A stretch of DNA of 64,000 nt from Charina bottae (GCA_023362775.1 JALMGJ010000020.1:4650001-4714000), one strand, 5' to 3'. Shown: positions 42,451-54,204, counted from the stretch's first letter. Notes: generated by a model from the letters alone, not told the origin. Translations and numbers: made by a program.

Positions 42451-42530
42451 GGATCTGGCTGCAAACATCTGGCTGGCCATCTCTTTGCTGCCATCATATG
42501 GTTGCTTGAATTTTTGCAGTCTAGACCTAG
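42451..42530 (-). mobile_element. Small palindromic MITE-like repeat, second copy
   Basis: The complement reads CTAGGTCTAGACTGCAAAAA then TTCAAGCAACC, matching 19445-19474. The left edge GGATCTGGCTGCAAAC is a weak inverted counterpart. Confidence 0.5.
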
Positions 42531-42534
42531 TAGC

Positions 42535-43005
42535 TTTAATAGAAACTTCATACCTTTGCTTTCTCTGCTTTCTCAAATATTTCTTAAACAGGTAACAATG
42601 GGTAATTCTATTTCAACAGAGGTAATGTAACTTGCTATCTATCGTTTTGTTGCTAAATAAGAAAGACTGAGAAAATAGCATACTGTATAAACAAATTGAC
42701 TAATGAGCATGGGCATTAGATCCTCCATTGAACATGTTTTGGAGTGCAAGTTGTAGGGTATTTGCTTACTAGCTTTCTCTGAGTTTGATATCCATTCACT
42801 TTAATTAATAGCTTAGCAAGAAAGTTTTGCATAAAAAAGGCTCTTTTCTCACTCTTGTTATTTGGTCCCACTAACATTTCTAATCCTCACAGGTTCAGTT
42901 CCAGGTCACTTAACTCCTTATTTACAATGCCACTTCCATTGAATTAAAACAACAACAAAAACTGTATACAACAGCTCAATCAAAACTTTGCTATTCCTTC
43001 TTTCT
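42535..43005. other. No gene or recognised repeat
   Basis: AT-rich with an AACAACAACAAAAAC patch near 42945. Confidence 0.4.
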
Positions 43006-43382
43006 TTCTGTATATAATTTTTATTAAGAATTTTGATTATAATAGTAAAATATAATACAAACTAAACTTAAAGAAAGAAAAGAAAATAGGAGTAAAAGTG
43101 CAAGGAAAAAGAAAGAAAAAAAGGAAAAGAAGAAAGAGAAAAGTAAGAATATAATATAAGAATATAATAAAGAAAAAGAAAAGAAATATATAAAGAAGTG
43201 ACCATCACAACAAGTATAAACAAATTTAGTAACTCTTCACCCTCTCTAAAGTTACAAACATTTATCTCTTCATCCCATATCCCATCTTTTATCTATAAAC
43301 AAATCCATAAACATTATCTTTTCAGTCCTGGTCTCAGCAGAAAGTCCAAAAAGGGTAGCTAGAAGTTACAACATATCTTATT

Positions 43383-43560
43383 TTAACCTTGAACAAATAA
43401 ACCAACTTTATATTCCTTCCTTTTACTTCTAACAGTCTTAATCTTTAGTTTGTTCAAATATTGTTCTAGGATTTGATTTCTCTTCACTTCTTCTTTGTCC
43501 CATCGCACAGAGTTCTTCAAGATTTTAACAAACCTTTTGTAAATAATTTCTTTATTAAAG
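43383..43560 (-). pseudogene. C-terminal part of the unidentified L1-tailed ORF
   Basis: The frame encodes FVKILKNSVRWDKEEVKRNQ, ILEQYLNKLKIKTVRSKRK and EYKVGLFVQG. Compared with the copy at 13974-14402 most of the last 50 residues agree, ending in the same EYKVGLF motif. Upstream of about 43560 the frame passes into an inserted L2/CR1 tail, so the first residues of the ORF (MNLSLPISTTVDS) do not belong to it. Confidence 0.6.
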
Positions 43561-43630
43561 ACAGAGTCTACTGTTGTGGAGATGGGCAGTGATAAATTCA
43601 AATAATAAATAAAATAAATAATAAAATCCA
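43558..43630 (+). mobile_element. L2/CR1 LINE 3' tail inserted in the element above
   Basis: CAGAGTCTACTGTTGTGGAG then ATGGGCAGTGATAAATTC and an AATAAATAAAATAAAT tail. It matches the end of the copy at 15590-15660 and dates this insertion after the host element. Confidence 0.75.
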
Positions 43631-43991
43631 GTAGAAAAAAATTATCCAGGTTTGTCTTGGTTTGTCGCTTGGTTTGTCAGTTGTATTTCTCTTTTAAATT
43701 TTAAGGCCTCAGCCAATTTCTTTTGTAGATTTAATATCTACAAATTTTAAGCCAATTTCTTTTGCAGATCCAGTGAAACATCTTTTTCTAAGGCATTCCT
43801 TCTTTCTTAACTAATTGTTTTCTTATTTACATGGCTATCAAATGCTGTTAATATTCATTCTCATTCAACTGCTTCAGAAGTTCATATCCGGATAATACAG
43901 CGAGAAATCAGAACGAACTATTTAATATGATGTAATAAGTTTTATGTAATCAGTTAGTTTGTATTTATTTAGCTGTAGCATTATGCTATCT

Positions 43992-44095
43992 CAGGAATCC
44001 CCAACCTTTTGGGGCTTGCTGAACACCTTTGGAATTGTAACTGTTGTAGAAACTTTCACAAAAGAACTGCTGGGGGAATTTGCAAAAGGGACATA
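43992..44095 (+). mobile_element. hAT (Charlie-type) terminal fragment
   Basis: CAGGAATCCCCAACCTTTTG followed by GGGCTTGCTGAACACC resembles a Charlie-type terminus (CAGGGGTCCCCAACC). The partner end was not found. Confidence 0.5.
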
Positions 44096-44217
44096 ACTAA
44101 TTGCAAAGATGCTACTTTCTTATTACTTTACCCCCTCTGTGCAGGATATTGCTTACTCTTTACTTACCTTTGTTCATTTTCTTGGCAAGAAATGGGCTGC
44201 AGCTACACTTCATATGG

Positions 44218-44295
44218 ATATATTTATTTATTTATTATTTAAATTTGTATTACCGCCCATCTCCCCCAACTGGGGGACTCTGGGTGGTTCACAAA
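44218..44295 (-). mobile_element. L2/CR1 LINE 3' tail
   Basis: Plus-strand TATTTATTTATTTATTATTT, then CCGCCCATCTCCCCCAACTG and GGGGGACTCTGGGTGGTTCA: the complement of the family's 3' block and tail. Confidence 0.82.
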
Positions 44296-44329
44296 AAATA
44301 TATATGATATATAGCCCGAAATAGAGGGT

Positions 44330-44745
44330 ATAGCACATACAGTATATTATTCAATTGTGATTTGTACAAGAAGGTAAGAGATTTACATCTTGGTCCATAT
44401 ATCAAACGAATGACCCACTGGGAATCACATATTAGAACAACATATTTCATGTGCGGCCAAGACCCAAAAATAACATATAACACAGCTCTGTACTTAAGTA
44501 AATCAATACGCTTGAGATCTGAATATGTGGGGTTGATCGGGGTAAATTGCAGGGGTGACACGGAAATATGACTTGTATTTTCACTAATATGTATATTTAT
44601 CCACTGTATTGTTATCTACCCCTTACTTAATTTGTCTTTTATATTAATTTTACTCAGAGTTTTATTAATATTCAGTGTTTAATTTTGTATTTTGATATGG
44701 CCTAAGGGCTAATCAATAAACTTTGATTGCTTGATATGCATATGG
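44330..44745 (+). mobile_element. LINE 3' end, same family as 10380-11060
   Basis: It encodes LYKKVRDLHLGPYIKRM, THWESHIRTTYFMCGQDPKI and TYNTALYLSKSIRLR in one frame, then a stop and a 3' UTR. It ends GATATGGCCTAAGGGCTAAT then CAATAAACTTTGATTGCTTG, with a polyadenylation-like AATAAA. The C-terminal helix pattern suits several LINE clades (Ingi/Vingi or I are candidates); I leave it open. Confidence 0.55.
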
Positions 44746-44845
44746 ATATGCATGTGTGTGTGTGTGTGTATTAATAAACTCTATAGATCTATTTGGGATC
44801 CAGTGGAATTTTTGAAAAAAAAAGGTGGGATACAAGCATAAACAA

Positions 44846-45100
44846 TTTTTTTTTTGCCTTCTTAGTATTTTCCCCACAAGTTCAGGGTATGCTTTTTCAG
44901 AACAACCAAATGTTGATCTGTTGGTTGTGACAGGAATTGACTGACTGGCTTGTTGCCTGAGCCTGATGTCGTGGGTTGAGAGAGAGTGACTGGCTCAAAG
45001 TCATCCAGCCAGCTGGCTTTCGTGCCTAAGGCGGGACTAGAACTCTCAGGCTCCTGGTTTCTAGCCTGGTGCCTTAACCACAACACCAAACTGGCTCTCT
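44846..45100 (-). mobile_element. tRNA-derived SINE, tail type C
   Basis: The plus strand holds CAGAACAACCAAATGTTGAT, GACTGGCTTGTTGCCTGAGC, CTGATGTCGTGGGTTGAGAG, then the usual SINE body and ACCAAACTGGCTCTC. The tail differs from types A and B and equals that of 51370-51494. It ends in a run of A on the minus strand. Confidence 0.82.
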
Positions 45101-45104
45101 ATTT

Positions 45105-46685
45105 TAATAAAGATTTTGAGAATATATAGTCAAAGGCCTATCTAAACCAACCTGCTGTTCCCCTAGTGGCTGACAAGATCCCTATATGGGAAACCTGCAA
45201 ATAGGATAAATACTTTGAAGCAATTTAGTTCAGGAAATGCATCTTTCCACCTACCACCAACTTATCATCTTCAGCCACTTTTAATTAAGACTAGAAATGA
45301 CAAATTTGCATGCCATAGCAGGGATTGGTTATCATAATATTTTGTAATTATTTAGCTGAAGGCAAAATATTAGTTCGTTGGTCTAGCTCTTGTTAAAATC
45401 TTGTATTTCAGAATTCGGTGGAAAGAAAAAAAAGAACAGATGGTGATACTTTGCAACAGTGCTTTCTGGAATCATGGGTTGTTGAATCCAATGTGATACA
45501 AAACACTTGAAATCCTATTTTCATCTGTGTGCAAATTTTGATTCTGCTTGCATAAAAGCTTATACTAGCAATTGCACAAAGAGAAATGAAAGAGAATTCT
45601 GTGAAGGGATGACACTTTCTGTCTAAATGCTTTCCAATAGGAAAACACCAAAAAGCACTTGTCTGGTACTATCTACAGCACTTGCCAGTTTAAAGACTTT
45701 TTGGGGTTTATTTACATAAACTGCTCTGGGAAACGTGTTAATGTTTAGGCTATATATCCTTTAATAAAGAAATGAATGCATACTATAGATTACATAGCCC
45801 CTGTAAGATCATGGATGGACAACCTTTTCAATCCAAAAGCATATAGGCTGTTAGAAGGAAGGCATTATAGAAACATATCCCCATGCATTTGACATACATA
45901 TGCACATCTTTTCCCTCTTCCCAATGCCAAATGACACAGCGCTGATTTCTTGTTTTCCTTTGGCAGCAATGAACCAGAATTTTGACCCCTACCAGTAAAC
46001 TTGTCAATTTTCTTTGATTATTATTAATGGCATCACAAAATCACCACTTTATTTCATATAAGCAAAAGTGGGCAGAAATCTCTGTGGTTTTGTGGCCCCT
46101 GGACTTTAGGTTACCTTCCCATAGCTAGTGGTGGATCAGTGCTCTTAAATCAGGATAAGACAGCGTCATATCCTTTCTTGGATGGATTGTGACACATTGG
46201 TCTTCTTTTCTTGATTGTTTGATCCTTAATTATATTAATAAATATGTAAATATATAAATAAATATATATTATAATATTCAGCTTCATATATGTTTATGTG
46301 TCTCATGCGTTTGCATCATATTCTTGAAATGAAAAAGAGTGCTTTAAATTTAAATTTAGACAGAGTGTACATACTTCATAATCTTTCAAGGACTTGGGAC
46401 TCTAAAAACTGAAGATCTGCTTTAATGTCTTTGCACTGATCTTCTTAGCTTCAGATTTGACCTCATATTTTGGGGAAATTATCAGTGCCCTTCTCCCAAG
46501 TAAGTGCAGTACGTTTATAAAGCACAGTGGTATTCATATATAGTCAGTTGTTTTCTTTCCTCCATAATATATCTAGAGAACAATAATCAGGCAAAGGTAT
46601 AATTCCATGCTAATTAACGCTGGATAATTGTTATCCTTCTCACCTTACTTTGTGTCACTAATTTAGCTGAACTTTTTTCTTTTAT
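45105..46685. other. No gene or recognised repeat
   Basis: About 1.6 kb of AT-rich sequence without a supportable feature. Confidence 0.4.
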
Positions 46686-46710
46686 GGGTATCTTTGAAAG
46701 TTGCATGGAA

Positions 46711-47038
46711 AGGGCGTGGTGGCTCAGCGGGTAAGATGCCAGGCTTGTCGATCGGAAGATCGCAAGTTCGGAGGTTCGAATCCCTAGCCCTGCATGCGGA
46801 GTGAGCTCCCGCACTCGCCCCAGCTCTTGCCAACCTAGCAATTCGAAAGCATGCAAATGCAAGTAGATGAAAAGGTACCACTTCGGTGGGAAGGTAACAG
46901 CGTTCCGCGTGCGTCATGTGGCCACATGACCGTGGAAGCGTCTTCGGACAGCGCTGGCTCTTCGGCTAACAAACGGAGATGAGCACCGGCCCCTAGAGTC
47001 GGACACGACTGCACAAATGTGCGGGGGGAACCTTTACC
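46711..47038 (+). mobile_element. Sauria-type tRNA SINE, full length
   Basis: AGGGCGTGGTGGCTCAGCGG provides the A box and GGAGGTTCGAATCCCTAG the B box. The body ends at GAGTCGGACACGACTGCACA, the BovB-like part, and AACCTTTACCTTT. TTTGAAAGTT occurs at 46693-46702 and again at 47044-47053, a possible target duplication, though eight bases intervene at the 5' side. Confidence 0.92.
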
Positions 47039-47045
47039 TTTTTTT

Positions 47046-50000
47046 GAAAGTTTAGTCTATTTTTTTACTCAGGGATAGCATAACCAAATTTCAAGTAGCT
47101 AGCTTTGGATTCTGCCCTTCCAACAGGTCTCCCTAGTCTTAGCAGACAGGGAAAAAAAAACCCCAACCTTTTCTAGAATCTTAGTTTGTTCTTTCTCTTC
47201 CCCCCCAACCCCCCCCCCCCCCCCAAATATCTAATCCTTATGGGTGTGGAGAAATATTTGCACTTTACAACTGACAGTGAAACTAAAGATTTCAATTTCC
47301 ATCCTTTAGAGGGAAGGGTTTGATTTAAATGTAAACTTGGAGATACTGATTCTTCTGATCTTTACAGAATCTTAGTCTACCTGTCAAGTAATGTTATATT
47401 CAGCAAAACATAAATGAGTTTGGAGAAGAATTAGTTAGGAATGGTGCAGCAATTGTACAATTAGTACAACTATTCCTAATTACCAGAAACAGATACTTCT
47501 CCAAATTTTCTACTTTCCATCCTCCTTCCCATAACACTATATCCGATGATTGCAATGATTGAGACTAAGGGAAAAGCAAGACAAAGTGGTCGTAGGACAG
47601 CCCAAGTGTCCAGTGCACAGTTTGCCAGACACAAAGCAGGCACAGAGCAAAAATCGCAAAGGCTGCTAGAAATGGGCAAGGAGCTTGCCTATATTGGTTA
47701 GGCTGCGTCTGTCCCCCAGATATTGGCAGATTGAAACACTAGGTACAGCACAAACTGAAACATGTCTGAAAAGCTCTTGATTATTTTGAAGGCAGCAGAA
47801 ATGTTTTTGGGAATCAGGAATTTGTTTACCAAAAATATTTGTAAACTTTCAAAGCTTAGTCTGGAGCTCTTGAGTTGGAATATGGATAATTTAATGGCTC
47901 ATGGTCAGAAACTAAAATATTTTGTGGATGATTTGGAGCTGTTGATTTGATTTGTGTTCAAAAGACATTCATTGTGGTTGACACACAGCAGATCATATAA
48001 TTCAGTTGGAAACTGAAACTTTGCATGGTAAAGATTTAATTTAAAAAACATTTAAGCTTTTAATAGGCCTGTGGTAGAATATCAAGAAATTTAAAAAAGG
48101 GAAAAATAATTGAAGCGTCAGTGAAAATATTTATTTTGGTGTCAGTCATTCTCAATCAACTCAAGCTAGTTCACGTCGTTGCTCTGATGGGAGAAAAATG
48201 AAAAGACATATGTATGTAAACCTCATTGAGCTCTTAGAGAAAGACAAAATATATATTTAACAAATCAAATCAGAGTCTGACTGATTTCAGATAAAATCTT
48301 TATCTATATTATAAAAAGTTTTTTAAAAAATAAAACTCACCAAATGGAAAACAAAACGAAATGAACACTGTATTATTCATTATACAACAAATTAAAAGTA
48401 AATATATTTTAAAAAGATGCTAACTTATGGTACTTATACTTTTCTTTAAAATACTAAAGTAATTCAAATCCCATTTGCACTAATGAGAAATATCTACCTG
48501 AGAAGCAAATAAAATAAAATCTTTATTTAAAAACAAATTGATGGCTCATATTTTTGGGTTATATTTTTTACTTTACACACATTAATGTTTTCATAGTTTT
48601 GTAGCTAATCCCTCATAAACAGGCAGAGGTTTTTTTTTTAAATTACTGAAAGCAAAAAGATTTAGCTGATACTGATATTGATAATGGATACGTTCATGTG
48701 GATCCACAACAGGAATTAGAAGAACAATTAAGGATTATTAACAATTATAGATAAGGGTCTCTATAAGTTTCACTATGAACAAAAATAATTCAAACACAAG
48801 AAAATTGTACAATATTAAATTACAATAACCACAAATTATATCCGTGGTTTCCTTTTCACAAGTTTTTAACACTAATTTGGCTACCACAGAATGTGAATTT
48901 ACAATAGGTAATATTAGCGATAATGATGGCACAGACTTAAATAAATCAAATACTGTGACTTTTTTTAGAATAAAAATTTTAGAATAAACCAAAAGATGTT
49001 CACAATACACTCTTCATTCAAAAGAACATATATATCTAACAAAAGGAAGAATATACTGTATTGGGGATATCAAGAGGAGAAAATTTAGTAGTCAATCTGT
49101 CCAGTAAAATTTTGTCAGTACATTTTAAACTTTAGGTATTAAGATGCAAATCTTCCTTGTTAAAGGATAAATACAGACTTGCCTTGGTCAGGGTGAGCAA
49201 CTGAACAGAAAATCCACAAGACAAAGAAAATGCATAAGAGATGTTCCAGACACAACATAAGATGGCACTGGTCTGCTGCAGATTTGTTTTTTAAATTTGC
49301 TTTAAAGAGATTGAGGTGGAATTCAACTGGTTACTTCGAAATACTGTATAAGATTCTACAGGAATATTATAACTTCATGAATACACACTTCCTTCCCTGG
49401 TACAGAGATATAAAAACACAACACAATAAAACAAGAATTCCTAACTGTCTGAATTATTCCTGGGTTTTCCAATTCCTCGGGATTCCAGTAATCCTGAGGC
49501 TGCTGGGTTGACAATCAGAACTCCAATCCTTTTCCCAGCCTTATATCCAACTTCTCCTTCCAACTTCTCAAGTTCTGCATTCTGAGTTCTCCCTTGGTTT
49601 TAAAAAGAACTCACACTTCTATCTCCAAGAGGGAGGGTCTGGAGTAACACTCTGTGTCTATGGGACAAACAGCCTCCCCCCCCCCCCGATGTTGATTCTA
49701 TGATTCTTTGTGCCTGTCTAGCAGGTAGACTGGCCACCTGGGAATGTCAGCTTGTAGCCTGGCATTTACAATCCCCATGTAACGGTATTTTGCAAGATAA
49801 GGCTGTGGAACTGATAACTCATACCTTGAACAAACAAAAAAATAAACATACACCCAAACTCCCCCCACTCTTTTTGGGGGGAGGAGGTCATCCTTGGCTG
49901 AAGTTATGTTGTTGAACAATTATTTTTGTTTTCCAAGTAAATACTACTGGCAAATCAGCAGGATAACCATTGCACCAGGGTTCTGAAAGCAGCTTATTGG

Positions 50001-50170
50001 TGGAAATATATGGATGGGGAGGGCCAGTTGAGCAGGTGCCAGCCAGCGCTAGAGGGTCTTTGCACAGGTCCATCTTGTGTGCCAATTGTGCTCACTTCTG
50101 GATTGGATGGTCCTCCTCATGGTGCATCATAGCTTAGTCACTTGCCATTCAGGAAGGATCTATTTAGACC
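47046..50170. other. No gene; simple repeats and a short CR1-like terminus
   Basis: About 3.1 kb. Contains a C run at 47195-47224, another at 49676-49688, and TTGATTCTATGATTCTTTG at 49692-49710, which resembles a bare CR1 3' terminus. No coding signal is convincing. Confidence 0.4.
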
Positions 50171-50189
50171 TTGGGTACACGGTATATTA

Positions 50190-50529
50190 TGAGGGGCACG
50201 GTGGCTCAGTGGGTAAGACGCCAGGCTTGTCAATCGGAAGGTCGCAAGTTCAGAGGTTCGAATCCCTAGTCCCGCATGATGGAGTGAGCTCCCACACTCG
50301 CCCCAGCTCTTGCCAACCTAGCAATTCGAAAGCATGCAAATGCAAGTAGATGAATAGGTACCACTTCAGTGGGTAGGTAACAGTGTTCTGCACGCGTCAT
50401 GCGGCCACATGACCGTGGAAGCATCTTCGGACAACGCTGGCTCTTCAGCTAAGAAACGGAGATGAGCACCGGCCCCTAGAGTCAGACACGACTGCACAAA
50501 TGTGTGGGGGGGAACCTTTACCTTTTTTT
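50190..50529 (+). mobile_element. Sauria-type tRNA SINE with target duplication
   Basis: A full-length copy between TACACGGTATATTA (50176-50189) and TACATGGTATATTA (50530-50543), a 14-bp duplication with one difference. A box GGTGGCTCAGTGGGTAAGAC and B box AGGTTCGAATCCCTAG are intact, so an RNA polymerase III promoter is preserved in sequence. Confidence 0.94.
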
Positions 50530-50899
50530 TACATGGTATATTAATTGTTGTAATTTCTTTTTAATTGTTTTGGGTTCTTTGTTGGTTATTTACTATTTAC
50601 AGGTTTTTTTTTGCTGTTTTAACTATCATCTGTCTAGAGTTTCACTAGTGAAATGGGCAGCCATATCAATTGTTTAATTAATAATAACTTTGTCATCAAT
50701 TATGAAAAATTTACAAAGGTTTCATACATGGCTGCACACATGGACACCAGTATGCTAATTGATATATAGTATGATGAGAATCAAATTAATTTTTTGGATT
50801 TATCATTAAGGTAATAACTGCTTAAAGAAAATCTTATCTAGAAAGCCAACAGATAAAGAAACTCAGTACTCTAATTCTCATCAATGGCAGGTTAGAAAC

Positions 50900-51243
50900 A
50901 ATAAACCTTTAGGACAGTTTTTGAACCCTTAACAAAACCTTGTGAGATACAGAAAGGGACTACACAAGGATGCTTCTTGTCACCATTGCTATTTATTTTA
51001 GCTTTGTAATTATTGAATAGGGATAATAAGGTGAGATGAGAGAATTGCTGGAGTGGAGATTAGAAGAAAAACGTACAAATTGCAGGCATTTGCTGACGAC
51101 CTGGTGATAATTTTGGAAGATCCTCTGGAAGGAATAGAAATATTAATGGAAAAACTAACGGACTTTGGGGTATTAGCTGGCTTTAAAATTAAGAAACAAA
51201 AGATGAAGATGTTAACAAAGAATACAAACATCAAAAAACAAAT
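50900..51243 (+). pseudogene. L1 ORF2 reverse-transcriptase fragment
   Basis: One frame reads QKGTTQGCFLSPLLFILAL, the substrate-binding box of an L1 reverse transcriptase. After a frame change come GVEIRRKTYKLQAFADDLV, with FADD at the catalytic site, and ILEDPLEGIEILMEKLTDFG. The order and the FADDL variant are typical of L1. Stops at 51008-51010 and the SINE insertion at 51244 disable it. Confidence 0.82.
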
Positions 51244-51494
51244 GTGACCTTGGGCCGGTCCCTGTCTCTTAACCCTAGGAAGGAGCCAATGGCAAACCAG
51301 GAGACTGAGAGTTCTAGTCCCGCCTTAGGCATGAAAACCGGCTTGGTGACTTTGGGCCAGTCACTCTCTCTCAGCCTATGACATCAGGCTCAGGCAACAA
51401 GCCGGTTGGTCAATTCCTATCGCAACCAATGGATCAACATTTGGTTGATCCGAAAAAGCGGACCCTGCACCCGCAGGAAAAACGCTAGGAAGAA
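51244..51494 (+). mobile_element. tRNA-derived SINE, tail type C, with duplication junction
   Basis: A 5'-truncated copy inside L1 ORF2. It carries the junction CCTAGGAAGGAGCCAATGGC then AAACCAGGAGACTGAGAGTT that marks the internally duplicated subfamily (compare 20128-20165), but ends with tail C: CATCAGGCTCAGGCAACAAG, GGTCAATTCCTATCGCAACC and CAACATTTGGTTGATCC. Confidence 0.85.
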
Positions 51495-51760
51495 AACATT
51501 ACTGCTGCAAGAATATTATATGTTCAAAAATGGAAAGACTCTGAAATACCCACAATGGAGGAATGGTTGATGAAGATGAAAGAACTAGCAGAGATGGCAA
51601 AATTAACTTGTTTGATTAGAGAAAGATCAACAACTATATTTATCAGTGACTGGAAACCCCTTATGGACTTTTTGCTGGAAAAAGAAAAATGAACTTGTGA
51701 TTTATGGGTTTGAAGATTAGAAAGGGTAGCTTATGGAAAGAAGGAAATTATGATGTAACT
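51495..51760 (+). pseudogene. L1 ORF2 C-terminus
   Basis: The frame resumes after the SINE: ARILYVQKWKDSEIPTMEEW, LMKMKELAEMAKLT, then FISDWKPLMDFLLEKEK before a stop. ILYxQKWK followed by IPTxEEWLxKMxELAEMAKLT is characteristic of the L1 ORF2 C-terminus. Confidence 0.85.
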
Positions 51761-51959
51761 TTAGAGAGAGAGGGCAAAATATAAATGTATTTATAACCTC
51801 TGTCAAGAAGATTGGAAGCCACTTCTTTATAATAATCTTTCTTTTTCTTTTCTATTTCTATTTCTATTTTCTTTTTTCACTATTTACTATTCTTCTTTAT
51901 TTTCTTTAATGCTTTTTACTCTGTTAAAAATTTCTTCAATAAAAATTATATAAAAAAGG

Positions 51960-52520
51960 ACAGTTTTTAAATCCCACTGTTCTTTGAAGTCAGATATCCA
52001 ATTTCAGTTGAAGATTTTAAAGCAGAAGTTATTAAGTAGAGGATATCCAATGCCATTTTTCATTAATCTTGAAAAAGGGCAACAATTATCACATAAAGAA
52101 CTCCTTATTAGTCAAGAGCAAAAAGTGAGAGATTGCATCCTTTGCATTTTGCCATTTAATCACACCACAATTGCACCAAGTCTAGCATAAATTGATACTG
52201 AGGACTGCTTAAAAATATACCATGATACAAAACTCTCCCATATTTCTTATACAGGAAAACCATAATTTTGAAAGATATACTGTTTAGAGAAAAATTATTT
52301 ACCACTGTAGACATTGGACTATTACAGGATCCTCCCATCCACTTTCCAGTGTTATGTATTGCAAGTACACATACAGAACAACTTCCTTTATCAGTCCTGT
52401 AGGTGGACAGACTTATTTCTTAAAAGTGTGAATGTTGTTTATGCTTTGTTTATTTATTTGTACACCATCTCAATCACTAAAGTAACTCTAAGCAGCTACA
52501 GTGCCCTTGACCATTTCAGT
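51960..52520. other. No gene or recognised repeat
   Basis: No supportable feature. Confidence 0.4.
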
Positions 52521-52532
52521 CCTTCAAAGTTA

Positions 52533-52863
52533 AAAGGTAAAGGTTCCCCCCGCACATTTGTGCAGTCGTGTCCGACTCTAGGGGCCGGTGCTCATCTCCG
52601 TTTGTTAGCCGAAGAGCCAGCGTTGTCCGAAGACACTTCCACGGTCATGTGGCCGCATGACGTGCATGGAACGCTGTTACCATCCCACCGAAGTGGTACC
52701 TATCAATCTACTTGCATTTGCATGCTTTCGAATTGCTAGGTTGGCAAGAGCTGGAGCTAGTGCGGGAGCTCACTCCGCACGCAGGGCTAGGGATTTGAAC
52801 CTCCGAACTTGCAATCTTCCAATCGACAAGCCTGGCATCTTACCCGCTGAGCCACCACGCCCC
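52533..52863 (-). mobile_element. Sauria-type tRNA SINE with 10-bp target duplication
   Basis: A full-length copy between TTCAAAGTTA at 52523-52532 and 52864-52873. The B-box complement GGGATTTGAACCTCC has one change from the consensus. Confidence 0.93.
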
Positions 52864-52879
52864 TTCAAAGTTAGAACTG

Positions 52880-53645
52880 GAGAAATAAATAAAATGGACC
52901 CTGTAATTAAATAGTTTGATTCCCAAGGGAAAAAAATGAAGATACCCTATACTTGCCATTTATTTGATTCTCGCAGGCCATAATTTCTTTTTCCTTTCCT
53001 TTCTTCACCCTCCCTTCTTATTTCTACAAGAACATTACATTAAATCAACAAAAATGAGCTTAACTCATTATTTTGTTGAGACTGATGCATTAAGTTCTTT
53101 TTCCTTTAAGAACAGAGCAACATTTTGTCACAGACTAAAACCTCATTACCTTTACAAGTTGAAACAGCTGCTCTTTTTCTTCTTTTAGTTTGCTAGTGAC
53201 TTCAGTGGGATATGGTTTAGCCAGCTTACCTGGGTAAGAGTAGTATAATGCTTTCTAAATATATCTTTTTTGCTTTCAGTAATTAAATATTTAAATGTTT
53301 ATAAGGGATTAGTAGATATTTCTCATCAGTGCAGACATTTTATTAGTATTAGTTCTAGGACATTAAGCTTTGTTTTAATATTTTAAAGAAAAATGTATGC
53401 ACCATAATGTATGCACTTTTAAAAATATATTTATTGTTAGTGTGTGTAGACTGAATAATACAGTGTTCATTTCATTTTCTTTTTTATGTAAACATTTTAC
53501 ACTGTTCCATATTTATGTGTCCTTCATAAATAAGTTTATCAGAAATATCTCTGCTTTTGTATGATAAAATGTTTTTGCTGGCAGTTGGAATAGTTTTCTT
53601 TCTCTGTTATTGCCTGATTTTCAGGGTTAAACCAATGGTGATGGA
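52880..53645. other. No gene or recognised repeat
   Basis: AT-rich sequence with T-rich patches; nothing recognisable. Confidence 0.4.
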
Positions 53646-53649
53646 ATGT

Positions 53650-54200
53650 GGCTGTTAAGCCGATATGTTGGCTTCACTGATGTGTAGACTGGATGTTATC
53701 CCAGTTAAAGTTCTGACAATGGTTTGTGGACCCTTTATTGCCATCCCATGCAGTGTTAGGCCAGGAGTTAAAGGAGAGTGCCCTGCACTGAGAAGGACTC
53801 TTGTTGGATTAGTCTTCCCAGGGCAAAATGCGGGATACTGTAATCAGGAAAGTTTAGCAATAAATGTATATGCAGATGGTTGGAAATGGAATGTCTCTGA
53901 AAGAAGCCTTGCAACGGTGTGGTTCCCGTTCAGGAAGGATCCCTTCTCGATTTAGTGTAACTAGGATGGGCTTGCAGCTTCCTTATAAAAAGGCAGCTTT
54001 CTTTCCTGCATGGATATGGATACTGCCAGTGTTGCTTATGAATTGTATGGGAGACAAGAAGGCATCTCTTTGGCTGTTACAATCTGAAACCGAAGCCCTT
54101 GAATGTTTATCTGACTACTGGAATCAGTATAAACAGTACACTGTTTGTTGTGTACTGATGATGTAAGGGATGCAGCATTTGGGAAGGGGAGTGCAGTTGA
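53650..54200 (+). other. Unidentified coding-like relic
   Basis: Two overlapping plus-strand frames (53665-53955 and 53864-54166) are unusually rich in Trp and hydrophobic residues, with phrases such as FPAWIWILPVLLMNCMGDKK and ASLWLLQSETEALECLSDYW. Base composition is more balanced than in the flanks. I do not recognise a family. A processed pseudogene or an old viral or transposon relic are possible; chance is also possible. Confidence 0.25.
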
Positions 54201-54204
54201 CATA

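Larger units (their letters stand above)
43010..43880 (-). mobile_element. Short-ORF retroelement with L1-like tail, copy 2
   Basis: Reading leftward: AAAAAGATGTTTCACTGGAT then CTGCAAAAGAAATTGGCTGA, which match GAAAAAGGTGTTACACTGGA and CATACAAAAGAAACCGGCTG at 14128. The conserved ORF end (43383-43560), the pyrimidine-rich UTR (purine-rich on the plus strand) and an AATAAAAATTATATAC terminus follow. An L2/CR1 3' end interrupts it at about 43560-43630. Confidence 0.6.
50780..51960 (+). mobile_element. L1 LINE 3' half, decayed and split by a SINE
   Basis: Pieces of L1 ORF2 appear before and after a SINE at 51244-51494. They are followed by a 3' UTR with a pyrimidine tract (51840-51910) and the terminus CTTCAATAAAAATTATATAA. 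The tail is of the same kind as that on the short-ORF family at 13750 and 43010. Confidence 0.8.

Noticed and set aside
46711..46790. tRNA-like heads with good A and B boxes (also at 50190 and 58718)
   Set aside because: They are parts of multi-copy SINEs with a body, a tail and target duplications; no complete cloverleaf of a cellular tRNA gene was seen.
49200..49680. Possible solo LTR
   Set aside because: The composition is suggestive, but I found no TG...CA ends with a target duplication, nor a second copy in the window.
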